A stretch of DNA of 64,000 nt from Flavobacterium caseinilyticum. GTDB taxonomy: Bacteria > Bacteroidota > Bacteroidia > Flavobacteriales > Flavobacteriaceae. Positions within the stretch are counted from its first letter, which is position 1. Every line of letters starts with the position of its first letter. Position numbers and translations under genes: made by a program. Shown piece after piece: positions 57,369 to 64,000 of the stretch. The notes under the pieces were generated by a model. The model made no database searches, was not told the DNA's origin, and worked only from the letters and a program-made list of their open reading frames with translations. The stretch lies in contig NZ_SMFM01000002.1 in the NCBI RefSeq assembly GCF_004349085.1, positions 558,001-622,000 of the forward strand, written 5' to 3'.

Positions 57369-57827
57369 ATGAACATTAGAAAATTATTACCCCTATTATT
57401 CTTATTAGTTTCATTCAGCTTTTACGCTCAGAGCGAAAGCATGAAAGAAAAAAAAGAAAAAATTAAAGAGTTGAAAGTAGCTTTTTTCACAACAGAGTTG
57501 GACTTAACAATCAGTCAAGCAGAGAAATTCTGGCCACTATATAATACATTTGATGACAAACAATTTGAACTAAGGCATCAAAAAATGAGGGCGTTCATGA
57601 AAAGAATGAATGATGGCTCATTAGATAAAATTACTGAAAAAGAGGCAAATATTTTTTTAGTTCAAATGGAAGATACTGAAGAAGAATTATTTTTACTTCG
57701 AAAAAAATTCACACAAAATTTGAGACGAATATTACCTTCTGTAAAAATCATTAAACTTAGAAAAGCTGAGGAAGATTTTAACAGGAAGTTATTACAGCAA
57801 TATCGTAACAAAGGCATCAAGAAATAA
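57369..57827 (+). CDS. Spy-like periplasmic protein of the sigma cluster
   Basis: A 152-residue exported protein, signal peptide to about residue 21 (FSFYAQSES). The mature part is a long charged helix bundle (KEKKEKIKELKVAF, LSQAEKFWPLY, ELRHQKMRAFMKRMN), similar to the LTxxQ/Spy-CpxP group of periplasmic stress sensors and chaperones. Third gene in the sigma cluster; likely senses envelope stress or helps folding. Inference from context. Confidence 0.75.
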   Translation: MNIRKLLPLLFLLVSFSFYAQSESMKEKKEKIKELKVAFFTTELDLTISQAEKFWPLYNTFDDKQFELRHQKMRAFMKRMNDGSLDKITEKEANIFLVQMEDTEEELFLLRKKFTQNLRRILPSVKIIKLRKAEEDFNRKLLQQYRNKGIKK

Positions 57828-57851
57828 TTTTTTATTTTATCGATTAAAAAA

Positions 57852-57892
57852 AATACCCTGAGCAAAATTATAATAAAGCTTAGGGTTTTTTA
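57852..57892. terminator. bidirectional terminator
   Basis: ACCCTGAGC (57855-57863) pairs with GCTTAGGGT (57878-57886) with one mismatch; A and T runs flank it. It lies between convergent genes. Confidence 0.75.
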
Positions 57893-58954
57893 TTATTTAA
57901 AATTGATACGAATCATTTTATTTTGCCCTGCTGCAATAGCAGTATTTTCATCTATGAAACGTATTGTATTTAAAGTAGAATCTGTGGACAGTTGTTTCCA
58001 TGAAACGCCACTGTCAGATGAGTAATAAATGCCGGAAAAACCTACGGTAACAAGTTCTTTAGCATTGCTTTTAGGAACATATTGAACACAGGAGGCATAT
58101 CCGAAACCTTGATTTTCAGCTGTAAGTTTCCACGTTTTGCCACCATTGGTTGTTATAGCTTTATTGGAAAAGTTTTGATTTCTGATTTCATAATCACCAC
58201 CAGCTATAAATCCGTTATTTGCATCGTAAAAATCAGCAGTAAAAATTCCGGTCATTGATTTTCCTTGCACAATTGGCGTTTCATACACATTCCAACTATT
58301 TCCTCGATCTGACGAATAAAAAACTCTAGATTTTTTTCCGCCGGAAACAATCCATGTATTACTTCCTTTGATAACAATATTAGTATTGCTTGCCGCAAAA
58401 GCTGCTTCACCATACGCTACTTTTGGTAACTTAAGACACGGAATCTTTTTCCATGAATTCCCTCCGTCACGGGTCGTAATGATGTTAAGACAGTCCGTAA
58501 TCGGGTCTCCCATTGCGATACCTTCTTGATCATCCCAAAATTGCATACTGTCGTAAAAAACTTTTTCATGATTTTCTTGGTATACTACTTTTGTTTCCTT
58601 TCCGTCTTTTGAAATTCGGTGTAACATTGCAGGATTTGCGACATTCAGAATAAAAACATGTTTCGCTGTTTGAGCAATACTTCTAAATTCAAGTTTTGAA
58701 GAATCTTTAATAATTTGATTTTCATTTTTTTGCTTCGTTTTTAAGTTATAGAAACCGTATCTTCCATTATCAGCACCATACCATACTATATTTCCATCAA
58801 TTTGGATCGCTCTGATGCTTATTTTATCCTGGAATAAAGTATCAATTTGAATCGACTGAAATTCAGAGTCATTTACTTTTTTTTCAGTGTAAACATTTAT
58901 TTTACAGGATATACAAACATTCAACACTAGTAGGATTAAAAAAATATTTTTCAT
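57893..58954 (-). CDS. YCF48/BNR-repeat lipoprotein
   Basis: A 353-residue exported lipoprotein (LNVCISC, Cys17) with repeated beta-propeller blades of the sialidase/YCF48 kind: GGNSWKKI, RGNSWNVYE, GGKTWKLTA and SGVSWKQLS are the Asp-box-like turns. Often labelled oxidoreductase or photosystem-stability-like in databases, but no enzyme motif is visible. A scaffold or carbohydrate-binding role is possible. Single gene. Confidence 0.85.
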   Translation of the reverse strand: MKNIFLILLVLNVCISCKINVYTEKKVNDSEFQSIQIDTLFQDKISIRAIQIDGNIVWYGADNGRYGFYNLKTKQKNENQIIKDSSKLEFRSIAQTAKHVFILNVANPAMLHRISKDGKETKVVYQENHEKVFYDSMQFWDDQEGIAMGDPITDCLNIITTRDGGNSWKKIPCLKLPKVAYGEAAFAASNTNIVIKGSNTWIVSGGKKSRVFYSSDRGNSWNVYETPIVQGKSMTGIFTADFYDANNGFIAGGDYEIRNQNFSNKAITTNGGKTWKLTAENQGFGYASCVQYVPKSNAKELVTVGFSGIYYSSDSGVSWKQLSTDSTLNTIRFIDENTAIAAGQNKMIRINFK

Positions 58955-59066
58955 TTTCTGTACATTTTGGGCTAATTTACAATTAATAATGGTAATGCTA
59001 CTTGGTAACTAAATTTAATGGCATAGTAATTGGATTGAAAAATACTAAATTTAATCCACTATAATT

Positions 59067-60494
59067 ATGAAAACGAAATTGTTACTATTGAGTCTGTTGG
59101 CTTCTGTTTTCGCAACACATATACAAGCGCAAGACAGGACATCGGTACATGCGATGAATTCCGAAATCAGCGATAATCTTGACTTAAGAGCTGTTGCTTC
59201 GATTTTTGGTGATTCTAGAAACTTACAGGATTTCGAAAGACGCCTGAATGATCCGGAACTTCAAATATCTAATTTAGATTTGAATAACGATAATCAAGTT
59301 GATTATTTGCGGGTTATCGAAACGGTCGAAAATCGAACCCACGTAATCATAGTTCAATCTGTTCTTGATCGAGATGTTTATCAAGATGTTGCAACTATCG
59401 ACGTAGAGAAAGACAGTAACAACAGAATTCACGTACAGGTAGTAGGGGATGTTTTTATGTATGGTCGCAATTATATTTATGAGCCTGTTTATTACAGCAC
59501 TCCGCTAATTTATGCTTCCTTTTGGTCTGCTAATTACAGTCCTTATTACTCATCTTGGAATTGGAATTATTATCCTTCTTACTATTACGCATGGAATCCA
59601 TTCCCAGTTTTTCGATACAGGAATAACATTAACATCAACATCAATATTAACAATAATTACAATTATGTTAATTTTAGAAGAAGTAGTCGAGCTGTAGTTT
59701 TACATAATTCACGACGTTCAAACGGATATGAACGACAAAATCCAAACTATGCATTTTCGAGTAGAAATGCTAATGTTGCAAACAGATATGAATTAGATCA
59801 ACGAAGAGGTTTAAGAAATGATATGAGCTATTCCAATAAAAGAGCTAACACTTCAAGAGATTTTTCTCAAAACAGATTGAGTAATTCAAGAGAAGCTACA
59901 ACACAAAGAGCTAGTTCACCAAGAGATTATTCTCAAAACAGGACTAGTCCTTCAAACCAGGCAACTCCTCAACGGGGAAATTCTCAAAGAGATAATGCTC
60001 AAAACAGGACCAGTACATCAAGTCAGGCAACTCCGCAACGGGGAAATTCTCAAAGAGATTATGCTCAAAACAGGACCAGTACATCAAGTCAGGCAACTCC
60101 GCAACGAGGAAATTCTCAAAGAGATTATGCTCAAAACAGGACCAGTACATCAAGTCAGGCAACTCCGCAACGAGGAAATTCTCAAAGAGATTATGCTCAA
60201 AACAGTACTAGTCCATCAAGTCAGGCAACTCCGAAAAGAGACTATTCTCAAAACAAAACTAGTCCTTCCAGAGAATCGGCATCACAAAGAGCTGAATCTC
60301 AAAACAGAGGAAACTCTTCAAGAGAAGCTGCGCCACAAAGAACTGAATCTCAAAATAGAGTAAACGCCTCAAGAGAAGCTGCGCCACAAAGAGCTGCAAG
60401 TCAAAACAGAGGAAACTCTTCAAGAGAAGCTGCACCTCAGAGAATTGAATCTCAGAGAGGTAATTCATCCAGAAATGAAAGCAGAAGATCGTAA
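59067..60494 (+). CDS. secreted protein with low-complexity, tandem-repeat C-terminus
   Basis: A 475-residue exported protein: signal peptide to about residue 21 (THIQAQ), a conserved-looking N-terminal domain (about 30-135), then a Tyr/Trp/Asn-rich stretch (SYYYAWNPFPVF) and a long basic Ser/Gln/Arg/Asn tail. The tail includes four near-perfect 22-residue repeats reading NRTSTSSQATPQRGNSQRDY plus AQ (DNA 59937-60200), followed by shorter SREAAPQR units. Repeat number probably varies between strains. Function unknown; surface or matrix role is a guess. Confidence 0.82.
   Translation: MKTKLLLLSLLASVFATHIQAQDRTSVHAMNSEISDNLDLRAVASIFGDSRNLQDFERRLNDPELQISNLDLNNDNQVDYLRVIETVENRTHVIIVQSVLDRDVYQDVATIDVEKDSNNRIHVQVVGDVFMYGRNYIYEPVYYSTPLIYASFWSANYSPYYSSWNWNYYPSYYYAWNPFPVFRYRNNININININNNYNYVNFRRSSRAVVLHNSRRSNGYERQNPNYAFSSRNANVANRYELDQRRGLRNDMSYSNKRANTSRDFSQNRLSNSREATTQRASSPRDYSQNRTSPSNQATPQRGNSQRDNAQNRTSTSSQATPQRGNSQRDYAQNRTSTSSQATPQRGNSQRDYAQNRTSTSSQATPQRGNSQRDYAQNSTSPSSQATPKRDYSQNKTSPSRESASQRAESQNRGNSSREAAPQRTESQNRVNASREAAPQRAASQNRGNSSREAAPQRIESQRGNSSRNESRRS
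59937..60200. repeat. four 66-bp tandem repeats inside the secreted protein gene
   Basis: Units start at 59937, 60003, 60069 and 60135, in frame with the gene; the last three are almost identical, the first is slightly diverged. A fifth, partial unit begins at 60201. Confidence 0.92.
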
Positions 60495-60516
60495 CACAAA
60501 TTGATTAGAAACCTAT

Positions 60517-60549
60517 AAAAACACGGCTCAGAAGGCCGTGTTTTTTTTA
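60517..60549 (+). terminator. terminator after the repeat protein
   Basis: AAAACACGGC (60517-60526 region) pairs with GCCGTGTTTT (60535-60544), followed by a run of T. Confidence 0.88.
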
Positions 60550-60563
60550 TAAGATAAAAAGTG

Positions 60564-60590
60564 TTGCTTTATTTTAAAAGTGTAAATTTG
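60564..60590 (+). promoter_or_regulatory. promoter of the first kup gene
   Basis: TTG (60564-60566), 16 bases, TAAATTTG (60583-60590). The same block, with small changes, precedes the second kup gene. Confidence 0.7.
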
Positions 60591-60612
60591 ACCAGTTTTT
60601 TAAAAATTTTTC

Positions 60613-62574
60613 ATGAGCACTTCACACAAGGACCTCCATAGTAAATGGACATTAGGTGGATTATTAATTTCATTAGGAATAATTTATGGTGATATAGGAA
60701 CTTCACCATTATACGTAATGAAAGCCATACTTGGGGATCACATCATTGATGCTGATATTGTTTTAGGAGGTGTTTCAGCTGTATTTTGGACACTTACTTT
60801 ACAAACTACAATTAAGTATGTTATCATTACTTTAAGTGCTGACAATCATGGTGAGGGTGGAATTTTTGCTTTATATGCTTTAGTCAAAAAAACAAAAATT
60901 CAATGGCTGATTGTCCCCGCAATAATCGGTGGAAGTGCATTGCTCGCTGATGGAATAATTACCCCTCCAATTTCCGTATCCTCTGCAGTAGAAGGAATTA
61001 AAACATTTTATCCACAAATAAATACAATCCCAATTGTGATTGGTATTTTATTTGTATTATTTACTATTCAACAATTTGGAAGCAAATTAGTCGGTAAATT
61101 TTTTGCCCCGATGATGCTGATTTGGTTTGGCATGCTTGCTGTTCTGGGAATCACCCAGATTTCTCAACATACTGAAGTCTTTACAGCAATCAACCCCTAT
61201 TATGCGTATCATTTATTAACGATTCATCCGGAAGGCTTTTTTGTTTTAGGCTTTGTATTTCTTTGTACAACTGGAGCTGAAGCATTATATTCGGATATGG
61301 GACATTGTGGCCGGAAAAATATTAGAATCAGCTGGATTTTTGTGAAAACTGCTTTAGTACTTAACTATTTTGGTCAAGCCGCTTATTTAATTCAGCATCA
61401 AGGTGAAACATTGCAAAGTTTGGGTGGAGAAAACGGAAATCCTTTTTACCTAATAATGCCGGACTGGTTTCAGCCTTTCGGAATTGTAATCGCTACGCTT
61501 GCTGCTGTAATTGCTTCACAAGCATTAATTAGTGGCTCTTTTACTCTAATAAATGAGGCAATGCGATTGAATTTTTGGCCAAAAGTAAAAATCAAATATC
61601 CCACAGAATTGAAAGGTCAATTGTACATTCCATCTATAAATTGGTTATTATTTATAGGGTGTGTTGGAATCGTTTTGCACTTTGAAGAATCCAGCAATAT
61701 GGAACATGCTTACGGTCTGGCGATTATCTTATGCATGATTATGACCACTATTTTACTTACTTTTTATTTAATCATGAAAAGAGTAAAATTATATTTCATT
61801 ACTCCATTGATTACAATTTATTTAATAATCGAATTTAGTTTTCTGGCAGCCAATATTACGAAGTTCGCTGAAGGCGGTTATGTAACGCTTTTTATCGCTA
61901 TTGCATTGATATCGATAATGACAATTTGGTATTTAGCGAAGAAAATCAGCAAAAGTTACACTAAAATCGTTAAAATTGAAGACTACAAAAAAGTACTTAT
62001 TGAATTGAGTGCTGATTTATCAATTCCAAAATATGCCACACATTTAGTTTACATGACCAATGCGGGAAGAACGGATGAAATTGAAGAAAAGGTAATGTAT
62101 TCCATTTTACAAAAAAGACCTAAAAGAGCTGATATATACTGGTTTGTCCATGTGAATATATTGACTGAACCTTATAAAACTGAATATAAAGTAACTGAAA
62201 TTGTAAAAGATGATCTGTATCGTGTAGACTTCAATTTAGGATTTAGGGAACCTACAAAAATAAACCTGATGTTTAAGGAAGTAATTAAGGATATGGTACA
62301 AAAAGGCGAAATGGATATTACCAGCAGATATGAGTCTTTGAATAACAATAATATCATAGGCGATTTCAAATTCGTTTTATCTGAAAAATTTCTTTCTAAT
62401 GACAGTGATTTAAGGTGGCATGAAAAAATAATTATGAACTCTTATTTTTTAATTAAAAAATTGAGTTTATCCGAAGAAAGAGCTTTTGGTTTAGACAGCA
62501 GCTCCGTAAAAATAGAAAAATTTCCAATGGTACTTCATGCACCTGAAAACATAGGTTTAACAAGGATTAAATAA
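60613..62574 (+). CDS. kup: KUP family potassium uptake protein (copy 1)
   Basis: Inner-membrane K+/H+ symporter of 653 residues. The signature GIIYGDIGTSPLYV is near the N-terminus, followed by about 12 membrane segments (NHGEGGIFALYAL, LADGIITPPISVSSAVEG, TTGAEALYSDMGHCG) and a C-terminal cytoplasmic domain of about 190 residues. Complete. A second copy follows in tandem. Confidence 0.97.
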   Translation: MSTSHKDLHSKWTLGGLLISLGIIYGDIGTSPLYVMKAILGDHIIDADIVLGGVSAVFWTLTLQTTIKYVIITLSADNHGEGGIFALYALVKKTKIQWLIVPAIIGGSALLADGIITPPISVSSAVEGIKTFYPQINTIPIVIGILFVLFTIQQFGSKLVGKFFAPMMLIWFGMLAVLGITQISQHTEVFTAINPYYAYHLLTIHPEGFFVLGFVFLCTTGAEALYSDMGHCGRKNIRISWIFVKTALVLNYFGQAAYLIQHQGETLQSLGGENGNPFYLIMPDWFQPFGIVIATLAAVIASQALISGSFTLINEAMRLNFWPKVKIKYPTELKGQLYIPSINWLLFIGCVGIVLHFEESSNMEHAYGLAIILCMIMTTILLTFYLIMKRVKLYFITPLITIYLIIEFSFLAANITKFAEGGYVTLFIAIALISIMTIWYLAKKISKSYTKIVKIEDYKKVLIELSADLSIPKYATHLVYMTNAGRTDEIEEKVMYSILQKRPKRADIYWFVHVNILTEPYKTEYKVTEIVKDDLYRVDFNLGFREPTKINLMFKEVIKDMVQKGEMDITSRYESLNNNNIIGDFKFVLSEKFLSNDSDLRWHEKIIMNSYFLIKKLSLSEERAFGLDSSSVKIEKFPMVLHAPENIGLTRIK

Positions 62575-62658
62575 TTATATTTAAAAGCTAAAAACGGACA
62601 TACAACTTGAATAATTATCTTTTATTTTAACAATCAGTGTTACTTTATTCAAAAACAG

Positions 62659-62666
62659 TAACTTTG
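62659..62666 (+). promoter_or_regulatory. -7 box of the second kup gene
   Basis: TAACTTTG fits TAnnTTTG. The -33 region is TTA at the position of TTG in the first kup promoter, with the same 16-base spacing. Confidence 0.6.
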
Positions 62667-62687
62667 CCAAGTTTTTAAAAACATTAC

Positions 62688-64000
62688 ATGAGCACATCGC
62701 ATAAAAATATACATACTCAGCTTTCGGCTGCCGGTTTATTACTTACTCTAGGAATAATTTACGGTGATATTGGTACCTCACCATTATACGTAATGAAAGC
62801 CATCATAGGAGAACATACCATAAATAAACAATTAATATTAGGTGGTTTGTCTTGTATCCTGTGGACCTTGACTCTACAAACTACCCTAAAGTATGTCATT
62901 ATTACCCTTAATGCAGACAATCATGGTGAAGGTGGAATTTTCTCCTTATACTCTTTGGTCAAAAAAACTAAAATACAATGGCTGATTGTCCCTGCTATTA
63001 TTGGGGGAAGCTTATTATTGGCCGAAGGTATTATTACGCCGCCTATTTCAATATCTTCCGCAGTTGAAGGATTGCATATCTTTAAACCTGATATTCCAAC
63101 AATTCCGATAGTTATTGCGATAATATTCATATTGTTTAGCATTCAGCAATTTGGGGCAAAGCTGGTAAGTAAGTTTTTTTCACCTACAATGCTAGTATGG
63201 TTTTCGATGCTTGGAATTTTAGGATGCATACAGATTTTTAAAAATGTTGAAATCTTCAAAGCTATTAATCCTTATTATGGCTATAAATTATTAACCTCAG
63301 ATAACGCGGGAGAAGGATTTCTGATTTTGGGGGCTGTTTTCTTGTGTACAACCGGAGCAGAAGCATTGTACTCGGATATGGGACATTGCGGACGACGCAA
63401 TATCCGAGTGAGTTGGGTTTTTGTAAAAACTACTTTAATTCTTAATTATTTTGGACAAGGAGCATTTTTACTGCTCCACGAAGGAAAAACATTAGCACAA
63501 TTAGGTAGTTCAAATCACAATCCATTTTATTTAATAATGGCCGATTGGTTTCAGCCCATTGGAATAGTAATAGCTACATTCGCAGCTATTATTGCTTCAC
63601 AAGCATTAATCAGTGGCTCATTTACACTGATTAATGAAGCCATGCGATTGAACTTTTGGCCAAAAGTAAAAATCAATTATCCAACAGATGTTAAAGGACA
63701 ACTATACATTCCTTCGATAAACTGGCTACTCTTTGTAGGATGTGTTGGTATTGTTTTGTATTTCAAAGAATCTAAATATATGGAGCATGCCTATGGTCTA
63801 TCCATAATTTTAGGAATGATGATGACTACAACTCTATTAAATTTTTATTTGATAATGAAAAGAGTCAAATGGTATTTTTTAACGCCGTTAATTGCGTTAT
63901 ACGCTACCATTGAAATTGCATTTTTGTATGCGAATGTCTCTAAATTTATGGAAGGTGGTTATGTAACGTTGTTTGTGGCAATATTTATGATTTTTATAAT
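62688..64000 (+). CDS. kup: KUP family potassium uptake protein (copy 2, cut by window end)
   Basis: The ATG at 62688 opens 437 codons in frame to the window edge, beginning MSTSHKNIHTQLSAAG and carrying IIYGDIGTSPLYVM, NHGEGGIFSLYSL, LLLAEGIITPPISISS and TTGAEALYSDMGHCG. It is clearly paralogous to copy 1 over its whole visible length, including the first codons and the promoter. The C-terminal part lies outside the window. Different expression or affinity of the two copies is likely but unknown. Confidence 0.95.
   Translation, partial: MSTSHKNIHTQLSAAGLLLTLGIIYGDIGTSPLYVMKAIIGEHTINKQLILGGLSCILWTLTLQTTLKYVIITLNADNHGEGGIFSLYSLVKKTKIQWLIVPAIIGGSLLLAEGIITPPISISSAVEGLHIFKPDIPTIPIVIAIIFILFSIQQFGAKLVSKFFSPTMLVWFSMLGILGCIQIFKNVEIFKAINPYYGYKLLTSDNAGEGFLILGAVFLCTTGAEALYSDMGHCGRRNIRVSWVFVKTTLILNYFGQGAFLLLHEGKTLAQLGSSNHNPFYLIMADWFQPIGIVIATFAAIIASQALISGSFTLINEAMRLNFWPKVKINYPTDVKGQLYIPSINWLLFVGCVGIVLYFKESKYMEHAYGLSIILGMMMTTTLLNFYLIMKRVKWYFLTPLIALYATIEIAFLYANVSKFMEGGYVTLFVAIFMIFI

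Noticed and set aside
59944-60468. Alternative-frame repeat proteins over the 66-bp repeats
   Set aside because: Same artefact as the 15-bp array: the unit length is a multiple of three, so other frames remain open.

Overview
The window is AT-rich chromosomal DNA from a member of the Flavobacteriaceae, most likely a freshwater or marine Flavobacterium-type organism. Evidence: promoters of the Bacteroidetes type (TTG, 16-20 bases, TAnnTTTG), almost no Shine-Dalgarno sites, a bacteroidetal omega subunit, FabV as enoyl reductase, many family-restricted proteins (DUF4835, DUF6495, DUF6913) and a proteorhodopsin. I find no rRNA, tRNA, CRISPR array, prophage or intact insertion sequence. It reads as core chromosome with small accessory spots.

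Layout. 1-3.2 kb: phosphate acetyltransferase (cut only at its stop codon) and CorA, both on the minus strand. 3.5-6.1 kb: a large secreted zinc protease, followed by a 15-bp tandem array grown from a palindromic repeat. 6.5-8.3 kb: divergent proton-pump rhodopsin and beta-carotene cleavage enzyme, a complete retinal phototrophy pair. 8.4-11.6 kb: dnaK with a sigma-54-like promoter region, then a gene wreck with several frameshifts. 12.1-14.1 kb: agmatine to putrescine (aguB, aguA). 14.2-19.5 kb: M1 peptidase, aldose epimerase-like protein, acetyltransferase and small proteins. 19.5-30 kb: mostly plus-strand housekeeping genes (smpB, HTH-Fic, Gfo/Idh/MocA, hbd, DUF1015, PLP-binding protein, exonuclease/GIY-YIG, K+ channel, miaA, acyl-ACP thioesterase), with pcm on minus. 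30-41.9 kb: mostly minus strand: two-component pair, coaE, a glycosyltransferase, fabV, a bamD-rpoZ-coaBC-DUF4835-recN operon, and dapA. 42-43.8 kb: a 5'-nucleotidase split into two genes. 43.8-54 kb: ligA, rpsF-rpsR-rplI, a LytTR regulator, priA, DUF2147, BrkB-like and nadC. 54.3-60.5 kb: envelope and stress genes: a repeat-bearing lipoprotein, SRPBCC/GyrI-like protein, ECF sigma trio, YCF48-like lipoprotein and a repeat-rich secreted protein. 60.6 kb to the end: two tandem kup potassium transporters, the second cut by the window edge.

Best second-look items: the palindromic GTAGAGAC element, found in three forms (expanded into an array, intergenic with a compensatory base pair, and inside the PLP-binding protein gene); the dnaK upstream region with a -24/-12-like element and clustered TGACA/TGTCA sites; an operator-like palindrome on the HTH-Fic promoter; the lipoprotein with two GMNPxHG...HRCDIAVG repeats; a glycine at the probable carotenoid-antenna window of the rhodopsin; and a second dispersed intergenic element. 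I see no clear new multi-gene system; the novelty here is small in scale.
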